Below are positions 25,547-35,628 of a stretch of DNA of 64,000 bases, piece by piece. The DNA lies in contig NZ_PSNX01000013.1 in the NCBI RefSeq assembly GCF_002930615.1, positions 1 through 64,000 of the forward strand, written 5' to 3'. Position numbers and translations under genes: made by a program. The notes under the pieces are model-generated. The model did not search any database, was not told where the DNA came from, and saw only the letters and a list, made by a program, of their open reading frames with translations. Within the stretch, counting starts at the first letter, position 1, and each line of letters opens with the position of its first letter. This DNA is from Caldimonas caldifontis. Lineage in GTDB: Bacteria > Pseudomonadota > Gammaproteobacteria > Burkholderiales > Burkholderiaceae_C.

Positions 25547-26844
25547 GCCTCACCCATCCCTTCACCCTGGCCCTGGCTGCCATCCTCGGGCTGAGCCTGC
25601 TGGGCGTGCCTGTCGGGCACGCCATGATTGCCGGTTCGGTGCTCTACCTCTACCTCAAGGGCATGGACATGGGCCTGGCCGCCGAGCAGCTGCTCAACGG
25701 CACCTACAACAGCTTCCTGCTGCTGGCCATTCCGCTGTTCATCCTGGCGGCCACCATCATGAGCACCGGCAGCGTGCTCGACCGGCTGCTGCGCTTTTGC
25801 AATGCCATCGTGGGGCGCTTTCCCGGGGGCCTGGCCCAGGTGAACGTGCTGCAGAGCATCGTGTTCGCCAGCATGTCGGGCTCGGCCCTCGCCGATGCGG
25901 CGGGCTCGGGCAAGCTGATGCAGGAGATGATGACGCGCGACGGCAAGTACACGAAGAGCTTCGCCGCTGCGCTCACGGCCGTGTCCGCCGTCATCGGGCC
26001 CATCCTGCCGCCCTCGATCCCGTTGGTGCTCTATGCCCTGGTGTCCGGCTCGTCGATCGGTTACCTCTTCATCGCCGGCGTGCTGCCGGGCCTGCTGATG
26101 GGCGCGGTGCAGATGGGGCTGATCTACGTCCAGTCGAGGCGGCTGAACTTCCCTGTCGAAGCCCCTGTGCCCGCACGCGAACTGCCGCGCATCACACGCG
26201 AGGCGCTGCCCGCGCTGATGCTGCCCGTCATCCTGCTGGGCTGCCTCTACAGCGGCATCACCACCCCCACCGAGGCCGCCGGCCTGGCAGCAGCCTATGC
26301 GCTGCTGGTGTCGGCCGTGCTCTATCGCAGCGTGGGCTGGCATGACCTCTATGCCTCGCTCGTCACCAGTGCGCGTGTGAGCATCTCCATCGGCATGCTG
26401 ATTGCGGGCGCCATGGTGTTCAACTACGTCATCACCTCGGAAAACATCCCGGCCACCATCAGCGCCGTGTTGAAGGGGATGGAGCTCTCGCCGCTGGTCT
26501 TCCTGCTGCTGGTGAACGTGCTGCTGCTCGTGCTGGGCGCCTTCCTGGAAGGCTCCACCATCATCCTCGTGATCCTGCCGGTGCTGCTGCCCACCGCCAC
26601 CGCCCTGGGCGTCGACCCGGTGCACTTCGGTGTGGTGGCCGTGCTCAACATCATGATCGGCCTGGTCACCCCGCCCTATGGCCTGCTGCTCTTCATGATG
26701 AGCAAGATTGCCGAGGTCTCGCTGGGCGAGCTGGTGCGCCAGGTGATGCCCTTCCTGGGTGTGATGATCGGCGCACTGGCGCTGGTGACGCTGTGGCCCG
26801 ACTTCGTGCTCTTCCTGCCGCGCCTGGCGGGCTACACGGGCTAG
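25543..26844 (+). CDS. TRAP transporter large permease DctM
   Basis: A 433-residue, strongly hydrophobic protein with about 12 membrane helices, the sodium-coupled transport subunit. GTG start overlaps the dctQ stop by 4 bp. Conserved features include [46 protein letters not shown] and a [13 protein letters not shown] stretch near the C-terminus. Its operon with aroQ suggests uptake of quinate, shikimate or dehydroshikimate; that substrate is inferred from context. It is convergent with the FAD oxidoreductase, sharing 4 bp. Confidence 0.95.
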   Translation: MSLTHPFTLALAAILGLSLLGVPVGHAMIAGSVLYLYLKGMDMGLAAEQLLNGTYNSFLLLAIPLFILAATIMSTGSVLDRLLRFCNAIVGRFPGGLAQVNVLQSIVFASMSGSALADAAGSGKLMQEMMTRDGKYTKSFAAALTAVSAVIGPILPPSIPLVLYALVSGSSIGYLFIAGVLPGLLMGAVQMGLIYVQSRRLNFPVEAPVPARELPRITREALPALMLPVILLGCLYSGITTPTEAAGLAAAYALLVSAVLYRSVGWHDLYASLVTSARVSISIGMLIAGAMVFNYVITSENIPATISAVLKGMELSPLVFLLLVNVLLLVLGAFLEGSTIILVILPVLLPTATALGVDPVHFGVVAVLNIMIGLVTPPYGLLLFMMSKIAEVSLGELVRQVMPFLGVMIGALALVTLWPDFVLFLPRLAGYTG

Positions 26845-27938
26845 ACCCCGGCCGCCACCTGCTCGCCGATGGCGAGCGCCGCCGTCAGGCCGGGCGACTC
26901 GATGCCGAAGAGGTTCACCAGGCCGCGCACACCGTGCTCGGCCGGTGTCTGGATCACGAAGTCCGCAGCCGGCTCGCCCGGACCGCTCAGCTTGGGCCGG
27001 ATGCCGGCATAGGCAGGCTGCAGCGCGCCATCCGGGAGGCCCGGCCAGTAGCGGCGGATGGACGCATAGAAGGTATCCGCTCGTGCGGGATCCACTCGGT
27101 AGTCCAGGGCCTGCACCCACTCGACGTCAGGCCCGAAGCGTGCCTGGCCTCCCAGGTCGAGGGTGAGATGCACCCCCAGGCCCCCGGGCTCCGGCACGGG
27201 GTAGATGAGGCGAGAGAACGGCGAGCGGCCGCTCAGGCTGTAGTAGTTGCCCTTGGCGCGGTGCAGCGGCGGGATCTGATCGGCCGGCAGGCCCTCGAGG
27301 CGATGCGCGATCTCCTGGGCGTGCAGACCCGCACAGTTCACGACAAGCCCGGCCTCGATCTCCATGGGGCTGTCTCCCTGCACATCGAGCACGATGCCAC
27401 TCGCCCCGCAGCGCCCACCCGCCACATCCGCGCCATAGGCCAGCACACCGCCGGCGGCTTCGAGATCGCCCTGCAGCGCCAGCATGTAGGCATGGCTGTC
27501 CAGGATACCGGTGCTCTCGCTGTGCAACGCGGCCTCGCAGGCCAATGACGGCTCCAGCGCACGGGCCTGCGCTCCTGTGAGCAGATGCAGCCCCTGCACG
27601 CCGTTGGCCCGCCCGGTGGCCTGCAACTGCTCCAGCACCGGCACCTGCTCGACCGAGGCCGCCACGATCAGCTTGCCGCAGCGGCGGTGAGGGATGCCCT
27701 TGTCGGCGCAGTAGGAGTAGAGCAGCTCCTTGCCTCGCACGCACAGCTGTGCCTTGAGCGAGCCCGTGGGGTAGTAGATGCCGGCATGGATGACTTCGCT
27801 GTTGCGTGAGCTCGTGCCCGTGCCGATGCTGGACTCACGCTCCAGCACGATGGTCTCCAGGCCCCGCAGGGCCAGCGCCCGGCCCACGGCCAGACCCACC
27901 ACCCCAGCCCCGATCACGATGGCATCGACACGTTCCAT
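26841..27938 (-). CDS. FAD-dependent oxidoreductase, L-2-hydroxyglutarate oxidase-like
   Basis: A 365-residue DAO-type flavoprotein. The N-terminal dinucleotide-binding motif is [18 protein letters not shown], followed by [18 protein letters not shown], which is typical of the LhgO/YgaF group. [13 protein letters not shown] and the C-terminal [15 protein letters not shown] also fit. ATG at 27938 is preferred because it directly precedes the FAD motif. LhgO-type enzymes oxidise L-2-hydroxyglutarate to 2-oxoglutarate and pass electrons to the membrane; other 2-hydroxy acids remain possible. It lies downstream of tRNA-Arg but beyond its terminator. Confidence 0.82.
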   Translation of the reverse strand: MERVDAIVIGAGVVGLAVGRALALRGLETIVLERESSIGTGTSSRNSEVIHAGIYYPTGSLKAQLCVRGKELLYSYCADKGIPHRRCGKLIVAASVEQVPVLEQLQATGRANGVQGLHLLTGAQARALEPSLACEAALHSESTGILDSHAYMLALQGDLEAAGGVLAYGADVAGGRCGASGIVLDVQGDSPMEIEAGLVVNCAGLHAQEIAHRLEGLPADQIPPLHRAKGNYYSLSGRSPFSRLIYPVPEPGGLGVHLTLDLGGQARFGPDVEWVQALDYRVDPARADTFYASIRRYWPGLPDGALQPAYAGIRPKLSGPGEPAADFVIQTPAEHGVRGLVNLFGIESPGLTAALAIGEQVAAGV

Positions 27939-27970
27939 GATTCGACCCGTTGGGTTCAGACTGCCGGACA

Positions 27971-28006
27971 AAGAAAAACGGGCCAGTCCCTGAGGAACTG
28001 ACCCGT
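27971..28006 (-). terminator. Terminator of tRNA-Arg
   Basis: Read on the minus strand, two 14-base arms starting ACGGGTCAGT and ending CTGGCCCGT pair with two G-U type differences across a one-base loop. TTTTTCTTT follows (27971-27978). It sits 20 bp after the tRNA 3' end. Confidence 0.85.
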
Positions 28007-28025
28007 CGTTCTAGAACCAATGTTC

Positions 28026-28102
28026 TGGCGCGGCTGGCAGGATTCGAACCCACGACCCCTTGGTTCGTAGCCAAGTACTCTATCCAACTGAGCTACAGCC
28101 GC
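28026..28102 (-). tRNA. tRNA-Arg (anticodon ACG)
   Basis: A 77-nt cloverleaf on the minus strand. The acceptor stem GCGGCTG pairs with CAGCCGC, the D arm carries AGCTCAGTTGGATAGAG, the anticodon stem CTTGG/CCAAG encloses loop CTACGAA, and the T arm has GGTTCGAATCC. The ACG anticodon reads CGN arginine codons once A34 is converted to inosine. The discriminator is G and the CCA end is encoded (28026-28028). Confidence 0.97.
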
Positions 28103-28139
28103 GAAGACCGAAACTATAACATGATTTTTGAGTTTGTCA

Positions 28140-29387
28140 TCACTCGATGCGCGCCGCGCGGCGAAAGCATGTGTGCGCACGTTCGGCCTCCCCATCCTGC
28201 TCGGCCATTTCGGCCAGTTGGCGCCAGGCGCTGCGGCGCAGACGGGGCGGCAGCACGGGGTCGTCGGCACAGCGTTCGAGCTGCTGCCGGGCCTTGCCCC
28301 ACAGCTGCAGCTCGGCCAATGCACGGCCCAGCGCATAGCTCAGTTCAGGCCGGGTCGGATGCGCATGCGAGGCCGATTCCAGGCGAGGCAACCAGTCCGT
28401 GCCCAGGCCCTCGAGCGCCTGGACAAAAGCCTCTGACAGGACTTCCCACTCCTCGGCGCTGCGGCCCTGCGGCGTATCCCAGAAGGGCTGGAGCATGGCG
28501 CGTGCGTCGGCCGGGCGCCCCTGGCGCGCCATGGCCGTTGCAGCACGTGCAGCGATGAAGGCGTCTCGGCGATCCGCCGCATCGAGTTGCTCCCAGACCC
28601 GCTGCAACTGATCGGCATCTCGAGCCGTGTCGAGGGCTTCCATGGCCAGCGAACGCAGCAGTCCCTGGGCGGCCACCTGAGAGAAGCCCTGGTGCTTGGC
28701 CAGCAGGCGAGCCGTGCGCAGGGCGTCCAGCGGCTGCCGGGCCAGGCGCGCTGCCTGGAGCTTCAGGCGCAGCGCCTGGGTGCGGCGCGCCAGGCCCGGG
28801 GGCAGCTCGGCAATCAGCTCCAGTGCGCGGTCGGCATCGCGGTCCTCCAGCGCCCATTCGGCGGCCATCAGACGCACACCCTCGTCGGCGGCCCGCGCAT
28901 TCGAGCCCGCGGGTGAAGCCGCCAGAGCGTCTCGCAGCAGTTCATCGCGTCGGGCCCGATCCTGGAGGCGGTGCATGCTGCCAGCGGCCAGCAGACGGGC
29001 CAGGGTGGTGAACTCCGGGTCGGCCTGCAACTCGGGCGTGACGTTCTGGATGGTGAGCGCTCGCTGGGCGGCCTTGTGCGCCCGGCTGTAGCGTGCGCCG
29101 AAGTACAGCGCCAGCGCCTCCCGCAGGGCTTGCTGCGCGTGGTGATCACGCCGCGCGATACGCCATTCACGTGCCCGACGCGGCAGTCCGATGAGCGTGT
29201 ACAGCGTCTGCAGCGTCACGTACAGACCCACGCACAGCAGCAACAGGGCCAGGATGAAGAAGTTGAAGGAAAGATCCATGCGCCACGGCGCCCAGTAGAG
29301 CGTCACGACGGCATCGTTGCGGCCCAGCACGGCCGCAGCCAGTACCGCAAAGGCGAACAGCAGGATGAACCAGACGACGTTGCGCAT
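28140..29387 (-). CDS. hemY: HemY-like heme biosynthesis-associated TPR membrane protein
   Basis: A 415-residue protein with two N-terminal membrane helices (VVWFILLFAFAVLAAAVLG and FNFFILALLLLCVGLYVTL). A long cytoplasmic or periplasmic TPR-like helical region follows, rich in Ala, Leu and Arg (HKAAQRALTIQNVTPELQAD). This is the proteobacterial HemY of hemCDXY operons, unrelated to the Bacillus protoporphyrinogen oxidase of the same name; its molecular role is not well defined. It lies 13 bp after hemX and ends 37 bp before tRNA-Arg. Confidence 0.9.
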   Translation of the reverse strand: MRNVVWFILLFAFAVLAAAVLGRNDAVVTLYWAPWRMDLSFNFFILALLLLCVGLYVTLQTLYTLIGLPRRAREWRIARRDHHAQQALREALALYFGARYSRAHKAAQRALTIQNVTPELQADPEFTTLARLLAAGSMHRLQDRARRDELLRDALAASPAGSNARAADEGVRLMAAEWALEDRDADRALELIAELPPGLARRTQALRLKLQAARLARQPLDALRTARLLAKHQGFSQVAAQGLLRSLAMEALDTARDADQLQRVWEQLDAADRRDAFIAARAATAMARQGRPADARAMLQPFWDTPQGRSAEEWEVLSEAFVQALEGLGTDWLPRLESASHAHPTRPELSYALGRALAELQLWGKARQQLERCADDPVLPPRLRRSAWRQLAEMAEQDGEAERAHTCFRRAARIE

Positions 29388-29400
29388 CGACGGCGCCCCC

Positions 29401-30498
29401 TCAGCGTCCTGCGGCCACGGCCTGCAGGGCCGACAGCGTCTCGTCGGGCCTGGGCAGCTGGCTGGCGCGGGCCTGGGCCTGCACCTGACGCAGCGTATCG
29501 GCCACCTGCATCACACGGCGCGAACGCGGGTCGAAGTAGCGTTCGAGCGCCTGCTGGGCCTGGCGCACATCGGCCTGGACGGTGTCGAACTGCCGGCTCA
29601 GCAACGCCAGGCGCGCGTTGAGCAGGCGCAGCTTCAGGTTCTCGCGCAGGAAGAAGGTCTGCTCCGGCGCGATCAGCATCGCCTCGGGCCGGTCGATGCG
29701 GGTCACACGCACCAGCGAACGCAGTTCCTGCCACACGTGGGCCACCAGGTCCCGGCTGCGCTGCGGCCAGTCCTGTGCAGACGCCGCCGCCTCGGGGGCG
29801 TCCGCCGCGGCGCGCTCGGCCACCGCCATGCCCGGGCTGGACAGCAGCGGCAACTCATCGGCCAGGCGAGCCGCCTCGTCGAGACGGGCCACCAGCAGCG
29901 GAACGTCCGCAATGGCCACGGCCCGCACGCGCTCGATGTCCTGCGCAATGGCTCGCCGCACCCGCTCCAGGCGAGGCTGGTTGAGACGCTGGAGACGTTC
30001 GTCGGCCGACCTGAGCACACTCACCAGGGGCTCGGCACTGCCAGTGAGACCGGCCTGCTGCAAGGCCACACGAATGCCAGCTTCGATCTCGATGAGCATG
30101 TTTTCCTCGCGAGAGCGCGACAGCGCCTGCAGCACGTCGTCGAGCTGATCACGCTGGAGGGCCACTTCCGCCAGACGGGTCTCGAGCACGGCCGTCTTGG
30201 CGGCCGACTCGCGCACCACGTCCTGGGCCTGCCGGGCGAGGGTGCGGGCTTCGGTGGCGAGGTCCTGGCTGGTCTGCTGGCGCGCAACGAGTTCTCGTTC
30301 GAGATCGCGAAGCTGTTGCTGGGTCTGGTACGCCATCACCAAGGCCACCACGGCCAGGAGAAGCAGGCCCACCACCGCAACCCACCACAGGGATCGCGAG
30401 GGCGTTGCGGACACAGGGGGAGGTGCGCGCTCGGGCACGGCGGGCGGGGACGAAGCCGGTGCGGGAGTGGAAGGTGTGTCGCTCACAGTGTCTTTCAT
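29401..30498 (-). CDS. hemX: HemX-like membrane protein of the hem operon
   Basis: A 365-residue protein. A Pro/Ser/Ala-rich cytoplasmic start of about 35 residues is followed by a single membrane helix (LWWVAVVGLLLLAVVALVMAY). A long coiled-coil-prone region then starts at QTQQQLRDLERELVARQQ. Annotated in many genomes as uroporphyrinogen-III C-methyltransferase, it shows no SAM-binding methyltransferase motif. I therefore call it HemX only. ATG at 30498 overlaps the hemD stop (ATGA). The open frame continues upstream but has no conserved content. Confidence 0.9.
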   Translation of the reverse strand: MKDTVSDTPSTPAPASSPPAVPERAPPPVSATPSRSLWWVAVVGLLLLAVVALVMAYQTQQQLRDLERELVARQQTSQDLATEARTLARQAQDVVRESAAKTAVLETRLAEVALQRDQLDDVLQALSRSREENMLIEIEAGIRVALQQAGLTGSAEPLVSVLRSADERLQRLNQPRLERVRRAIAQDIERVRAVAIADVPLLVARLDEAARLADELPLLSSPGMAVAERAAADAPEAAASAQDWPQRSRDLVAHVWQELRSLVRVTRIDRPEAMLIAPEQTFFLRENLKLRLLNARLALLSRQFDTVQADVRQAQQALERYFDPRSRRVMQVADTLRQVQAQARASQLPRPDETLSALQAVAAGR

Positions 30499-31301
30499 TG
30501 TATCGAGCCCCCCGCATCGCTCTGCAGGCGAGCCCAGGCTTCGGCCACGGCGTCGGGTGCCGGATGAGAGGCTTCGACATGCCCCAGGCCCAGCGCGACA
30601 GCGCGCTCGCCGATGCGGGGATGGGTGACCACGGCCCGGTGACGAGCCCATGGCGGATGCAGTCCTTGCTGCTGCGCCAATACCACCAGATGCTCGATGG
30701 CCTGAGAGCTGCTGAACAGCCAGACACAGCGCCCAGGATCGCTCAGCGAGCGGCTCAGCAGCTCGCGCCCAGCCTCCTCCAGCGTCGGTACACGTCGACG
30801 GTAGGCACACAGGAAGTCCACGGTCGCACCCGCCGCCTGGAACTGCTGCGCCAGCCAGGGGCGCCCACCCTCGCCTCGCACGATCAGCACCTGTCGCCCG
30901 TTCCAGGGCTCGTGCCGAAGCACCTCCCACAGCGATTCGGAGTCGAGCTGCTCGGCATCGTCAGCGGGGCGGCTGCGCAGGGCCTCTGGGACACCCGCCC
31001 TGGCAAGCGCTCCATCGGTCCCAGGCCCGGGCGTGGCCACCCGAAGCCCCTGCGGCCAGGCCTTGCCAGCGGGTGCCTGGGCAAAGAACTGCTCCACGGC
31101 GCTGGGGCTGACGAAGACCAGCATCTGGCACTGCGCCAGCCGGGCCCAAGCGGCCTGCACGGCCACGGCGTCCTCCGGGGGATCGATCGCGATCAAGGGC
31201 AGCGCCTGCGCAGGCACCCCCCGCACGCGCAGTTGCTCCACCCACTGCAGGGCCTGCGCCTGCGGGCGGGTCACGAGCAGGGTCGGCGGAGGTGCCGGCA
31301 T
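30495..31301 (-). CDS. hemD: Uroporphyrinogen-III synthase
   Basis: A 268-residue enzyme that closes hydroxymethylbilane to uroporphyrinogen III with D-ring inversion. HemD proteins diverge strongly, but the two-domain pattern is clear: LLVTRPQAQALQW at the start, MLVFVSPSAVEQFF, VLIVRGEGGRPWLAQQF in the hinge region, and WLFSSSQAIEHL in the second domain. It is 2 bp after hemC and overlaps hemX by 4 bp, the usual hemC-hemD-hemX-hemY order. Confidence 0.93.
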   Translation of the reverse strand: MPAPPPTLLVTRPQAQALQWVEQLRVRGVPAQALPLIAIDPPEDAVAVQAAWARLAQCQMLVFVSPSAVEQFFAQAPAGKAWPQGLRVATPGPGTDGALARAGVPEALRSRPADDAEQLDSESLWEVLRHEPWNGRQVLIVRGEGGRPWLAQQFQAAGATVDFLCAYRRRVPTLEEAGRELLSRSLSDPGRCVWLFSSSQAIEHLVVLAQQQGLHPPWARHRAVVTHPRIGERAVALGLGHVEASHPAPDAVAEAWARLQSDAGGSIQ

Positions 31302-31303
31302 CC

Positions 31304-32275
31304 TCAGGTGTCCGCCGCAAGGCGGGCCAGGATGTCCTGTGCACCCTGGGCGCGCAGCTGTTCAGCCGCCTCGAAGCCCAGGGCCTGTGCGGCCTGCGTG
31401 TTGTCCACGTTCGCCTCACAACGCACCTGCAGAAGCTGCACCGTCTGCGCGGAGGGGTCACCGATTGCGGCCTGAAGCACCAGCGTCGGGCCCTGCCAGA
31501 CCCCATGGGCTGCCAGCGGCACGCTGCAGCTGCCCCCCAGCGCACGCGAGACGGCCCGCTCGGCATGCACCGCCAGCCAGGTGGGTCGATGAACCAGGGC
31601 CTGCAACGCGGCGCGCAGCTCGGCATGGTCCTCACGGATCTCCAGCCCCAGGGCTCCCTGCCCTGCCGCCGGAAGCATCTCCGAAGGCTCGAAGACGCTG
31701 CGGATGCGCTCGGCCAGGCCCAGGCGCTTCAGCCCGGCCGTCGCCAGCACGATGGCGTCGTAGTGACCGTCGTCGAGCTTGCGCAGCCGCGTGTCGAGGT
31801 TGCCGCGCAGCGGCTCGATGCGCAAGTCGGGGCGTGCCGCACGCAGCTGCACCAGGCGGCGCAGGCTGGAGGTGCCCACCACGGCACCGGCCGGCAGCTC
31901 CGCGAGGTGGGCGTAGCGCGGCGAAACGAAGGCGTCCCGCGGGTCTTCGCGCTCCAGCACGGCCGCGAGCACGAAGCCTTCGGGCAACTCCATCGGCACG
32001 TCCTTGAGCGAATGCACGGCCAGGTGGGCACGGCCCTCCTCGAGCGCGACCTCGAGTTCCTTCACGAACAGGCCCTTGCCCCCCACCTTCGACAAGGTGC
32101 GGTCGAGGATCTGGTCGCCGCGCGTGGTCATGCCCAGCAGGTCGACCGTGCGGCCGAAACGCTGCTGCAGCAAGGCCTGCACGTGACGGGCCTGCCACAG
32201 CGCCAGGCGGCTTTCGCGCGTGGCGATGATCCAGTCGGTCGTCGCCGAGTTCGGGGAGGAGAGGGAAGCACTCAT
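31304..32275 (-). CDS. hemC: Porphobilinogen deaminase (hydroxymethylbilane synthase)
   Basis: A 323-residue enzyme that joins four porphobilinogens into hydroxymethylbilane. Recognisable segments are [50 protein letters not shown] and [13 protein letters not shown], whose Cys carries the dipyrromethane cofactor. It has about 12 extra N-terminal residues. First gene of hemCDXY and divergent from ppc; the start codon lies inside the palindrome CATGCCGGCATG (32273-32284). Confidence 0.97.
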   Translation of the reverse strand: MSASLSSPNSATTDWIIATRESRLALWQARHVQALLQQRFGRTVDLLGMTTRGDQILDRTLSKVGGKGLFVKELEVALEEGRAHLAVHSLKDVPMELPEGFVLAAVLEREDPRDAFVSPRYAHLAELPAGAVVGTSSLRRLVQLRAARPDLRIEPLRGNLDTRLRKLDDGHYDAIVLATAGLKRLGLAERIRSVFEPSEMLPAAGQGALGLEIREDHAELRAALQALVHRPTWLAVHAERAVSRALGGSCSVPLAAHGVWQGPTLVLQAAIGDPSAQTVQLLQVRCEANVDNTQAAQALGFEAAEQLRAQGAQDILARLAADT

Positions 32276-32396
32276 GCCGGCATGCTACCCGAGCAGGGGA
32301 GGTGAACGGTCGTGCGAGGGCCGCGCAGCGCTTTGCGCGGTGCTACCATGCGGCCTTTGTAATTTTGTTACCACCCTGAGACGCACCGAGGTAACC

Positions 32397-35207
32397 ATGC
32401 CGCGCCCCGCCTCCCCCGCCCGCCCCCGTTCGAGGTCGAACATCCAGGCGGATGCCGCTGAAAAGAACCGCCCCCTGGTGGAAGACATCCGGCTGCTGGG
32501 CCGCATCCTGGGTGACGTGATCCGCGAGCAGGAGGGGCGCGAGGCCTTCGAGCTGATCGAGCGCATACGCCAGCTGTCGGTGGCCTACCGCCTCAAGCGC
32601 GATGCCCAGGCCGGCCGCTCGCTGGACCGTCTGCTGAAGAACCTCAGCAGCGACCAGACCGTGTCGGTGATCCGCGCCTTCAGCTATTTCTCGCACCTGG
32701 CCAACATCGCCGAAGACCGTCACCACGTGCGCCGGCGCGATCACCACGAACGCCAAGGCCACGTTCAGGAAGGCTCGCTCGCCTTCTGCTTCGAACGCCT
32801 GGCCGAAGGCGGCGTCCGCGCAGACGACGTCGCCCGCACCCTGGCGCAGGCCTACATCTCGCCGGTGCTCACCGCCCACCCCACCGAGGTGCAGCGCAAG
32901 TCCATTCTGGACGCTGAACGCGCCATTGCAGAGTTGATCCACCAGCGCGACGAGCTCCATACCCAACGCGAGCTGGACGACAACGAAGCCCAGATCCGCG
33001 CGCGCGTGACGCAACTGTGGCAGACGCGCATGCTGCGCTACACCAAGCTCACGGTGGCCAACGAGATCGAGAACGCGCTCAGCTACTACCACGCCACCTT
33101 CCTGCGCCAGATCCCGCGCATGTACCGCAGCCTGGAGCGTGCCCTGCCCGGCCACGAGGTGGCGCCCTTCTTCCGCATGGGCAACTGGATCGGCGGCGAC
33201 CGTGATGGCAACCCGAACGTCACAGCCGACACGCTCGCGTACGCGCTGCGCCAGCAGGCCGAGACCGCCCTGCGCTACTACCTCACCGAGGTGCACGAGC
33301 TGGGCGCCGAGTTGTCGATGTCGGCCATGCTGGTGGACGTGGCCCCGGCCCTGGCCGCCCTGGCCGAGCGTTCGCCCGACACCAACGAGCACCGTCGCGA
33401 CGAACCCTACCGCCGCGCGCTGATCGGTATGTACGCCCGCCTGGCCGGCACGCTGCAGCAGCTCACCGGCACCGAGGCCCTGCGCCACGCGGTGGCCCCT
33501 TCGACGCCCTACGACAGCGCCGCCGAGTTCCTGGCCGACCTGCGCGTGATCGAGGAGTCCCTGGCCCATCACCATGGCAGCGCCCTGGCCGAGGTGCGGT
33601 TGCGCCCGCTCATCCGGGCCGTGCAGGTCTTCGGCTTCCACCTGGCCACCGTGGACCTGCGGCAGAGTTCTGACAAGCACGAAGCAGTCGTGGGCGAGCT
33701 GCTGGCGGTGGCACGTGTGGAGTCGGGCTATGCCCACCTGCACGAGATCCACAAGATCGAGCTGCTGGTCCAGCAGCTGCGCGACCCGCGGCCCCTGCGC
33801 GTGCGCGGGGCGCACTACAGCGAGCACACCGAATCGGAGCTGGCGATCTTCGAGACGGCGCGCGTGATGCGCGAACGCTTCGGCCGCGAGGCGATCCGCC
33901 ACTACATCATCAGCCACACCGAAACGGTGAGCGACCTGCTGGAGGTGCTGCTGCTGCAGAAGGAGGTGGGGCTGATGCGCGGCACGCTGGGCGAGGACGC
34001 CGTGGCCGACCTGATCGTGGTGCCGCTGTTCGAGACCATCGGCGACCTGCGCCAGGCCGCGCCCATCATGCGCACCTTCTACGCCCTGCCGGGCGTGCTC
34101 GACCTGGTGAAGCACTCGGGTGGCGAGCAGGACATCATGCTGGGCTACAGCGACAGCAACAAGGACGGCGGCTTCTTCACCAGCAACTGGGAGCTCTACC
34201 GTGCCGAGATCGAGCTGGTGGAGCACTTCAACCGGCTCAAGGCCGAACATGGCATCACGCTGCGGCTCTTCCACGGCCGCGGCGGCACCGTGGGCCGCGG
34301 CGGCGGCCCGAGCTACCAGGCCATCCTGGCCCAGCCTCCGGGCACGGTGAACGGACAGATCCGCCTGACCGAACAGGGCGAGGTGATTGCCTCGAAGTAC
34401 GCCAACCCCGAGATCGGCCGGCGCAACCTCGAGACCCTGGTGGCCGCCACGCTGGAAGCCACGCTGCTGCACCCCACCAAGAGTGCGCCCAAGACCTTCC
34501 TGGAAGCCGCACAGGCCCTGTCGGAGGCCAGCATGAAGGCCTACCGCAAGCTGGTCTATGAGACGCCGGGCTTCACCGACTATTTCTTCGCGGCCACGCC
34601 CATCCGCGAGATCGCCGAGCTCAACATCGGCTCGCGCCCCGCCTCGCGCAAGGCCACACGGGCCATCGAGGACCTGCGCGCCATCCCCTGGGGTTTCTCG
34701 TGGGGGCAATGCCGCGTGGCCCTGCCGGGCTGGTACGGCTTCGGTTCGGCCATCGAGGCCTACCTGGGCCAGGGTGCACAGCGCAAGGAGCGGCTGGCGC
34801 TGCTCACGCGCATGCACCGCCAGTGGCCCTTCTTCCGCACCCTGCTGTCGAACATGGACATGGTGCTGGCCAAGACCGACCTCGCCGTGGCCTCACGCTA
34901 CGTGGAGCTGGTGGAGGACAAACGCCTGGGCCGGCGCATCTTCAAGGCCATCGAGGCCGAATGGCAGCGCACGCAGGACGCACTGGCGCTGATCACCGGC
35001 GAGAAACAGCGCCTGGCGTCCAATCCGGCGCTGGCGCGCTCCATCGAGCACCGCTTCCCCTACCTCGACCCCATCAACCACCTGCAGGTGGAGCTGATGC
35101 GCCGCTACCGGCAGCAGAAGGCATCGGGCGAGGTGAACGAGCGCGTGCAGCGCGGCATCCACATCTCGATCAACGGCGTGGCGGCCGGCCTGCGCAACAC
35201 GGGTTGA
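32397..35207 (+). CDS. ppc: Phosphoenolpyruvate carboxylase
   Basis: A 936-residue anaplerotic enzyme making oxaloacetate from PEP and bicarbonate. Catalytic His161 is in [12 protein letters not shown], and the glycine-rich loop is [14 protein letters not shown] (about 625-638). Other conserved segments are [23 protein letters not shown] and the C-terminal [20 protein letters not shown] at 32397 follows a possible -10 TGTAAT near 32358; upstream codons in the open frame overlap hemC and are not conserved. The stop is directly adjacent to that of the convergent hemoglobin gene. Confidence 0.98.
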   Translation: MPRPASPARPRSRSNIQADAAEKNRPLVEDIRLLGRILGDVIREQEGREAFELIERIRQLSVAYRLKRDAQAGRSLDRLLKNLSSDQTVSVIRAFSYFSHLANIAEDRHHVRRRDHHERQGHVQEGSLAFCFERLAEGGVRADDVARTLAQAYISPVLTAHPTEVQRKSILDAERAIAELIHQRDELHTQRELDDNEAQIRARVTQLWQTRMLRYTKLTVANEIENALSYYHATFLRQIPRMYRSLERALPGHEVAPFFRMGNWIGGDRDGNPNVTADTLAYALRQQAETALRYYLTEVHELGAELSMSAMLVDVAPALAALAERSPDTNEHRRDEPYRRALIGMYARLAGTLQQLTGTEALRHAVAPSTPYDSAAEFLADLRVIEESLAHHHGSALAEVRLRPLIRAVQVFGFHLATVDLRQSSDKHEAVVGELLAVARVESGYAHLHEIHKIELLVQQLRDPRPLRVRGAHYSEHTESELAIFETARVMRERFGREAIRHYIISHTETVSDLLEVLLLQKEVGLMRGTLGEDAVADLIVVPLFETIGDLRQAAPIMRTFYALPGVLDLVKHSGGEQDIMLGYSDSNKDGGFFTSNWELYRAEIELVEHFNRLKAEHGITLRLFHGRGGTVGRGGGPSYQAILAQPPGTVNGQIRLTEQGEVIASKYANPEIGRRNLETLVAATLEATLLHPTKSAPKTFLEAAQALSEASMKAYRKLVYETPGFTDYFFAATPIREIAELNIGSRPASRKATRAIEDLRAIPWGFSWGQCRVALPGWYGFGSAIEAYLGQGAQRKERLALLTRMHRQWPFFRTLLSNMDMVLAKTDLAVASRYVELVEDKRLGRRIFKAIEAEWQRTQDALALITGEKQRLASNPALARSIEHRFPYLDPINHLQVELMRRYRQQKASGEVNERVQRGIHISINGVAAGLRNTG

Positions 35208-35621
35208 TCACCCGCCCTTGTTGCGCATCCAGTCGGCGGTGTTGAAGAAGGACTCGCGCAGCCGGCCCACCAGCACCGGGTCGAGCTGCAGTTCCTGCAT
35301 GGCCTGGTCCATGCATTGCAGCCACTGGTCGCGCTCCTTGATGCCGATGGGAAACGGCAGGTGGCGCGCGCGCAGCCGCGGGTGGCCGAAGCGCTCGATG
35401 TAGTGCTGCGGCCCGCCCAGCCAGCCGCACAGGAACCAGAACAGCTTGTCGCGCGAGCCCTCCAGCGTGGTGGGGTGGAGCGCGCGCAGTTCGGCGTAGG
35501 CCGGCTCCAGGTCCATCAGGTCGTAGAAGCGGTCCACCAGGGCGCGCACGGCGCCCTCCCCGCCCACCCAGTCGTAGGCGGTGGCGGGTGGGTTCGTTTC
35601 GGTGGAGGCCGTGTTCGTCAT
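35208..35621 (-). CDS. Group II truncated hemoglobin
   Basis: A 137-residue 2/2 globin. YDWVGGEGAVRALVDRFYDLMD is the family N-terminus (Phe/Tyr distal region). FWFLCGWLGGPQHYIERFGHPRLR contains the proximal His in RFGHP and the group II Trp residues. Proteins of this group bind O2 or NO and are linked to oxygen delivery or nitrosative stress; which applies is not visible. It ends head-to-head with ppc and starts 7 bp after the M48 protease stop. Confidence 0.92.
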   Translation of the reverse strand: MTNTASTETNPPATAYDWVGGEGAVRALVDRFYDLMDLEPAYAELRALHPTTLEGSRDKLFWFLCGWLGGPQHYIERFGHPRLRARHLPFPIGIKERDQWLQCMDQAMQELQLDPVLVGRLRESFFNTADWMRNKGG

Positions 35622-35628
35622 CGCAACG

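Noticed and set aside
29401-30498. Reading HemX as uroporphyrinogen-III C-methyltransferase
   Set aside because: No SAM-dependent tetrapyrrole methylase motif is visible; the name is inherited from database transfer.
32273-32284. Palindrome CATGCCGGCATG over the hemC start codon
   Set aside because: Short and composed of common GC-rich words; no partner site or regulator to support an operator call.
32343-34817. An 824-codon open frame antisense to ppc
   Set aside because: It lies opposite a certain PEP carboxylase gene. Its protein is His/Gly/Gln/Val-rich low-complexity sequence typical of the reverse frame of GC-rich genes, with no domain.
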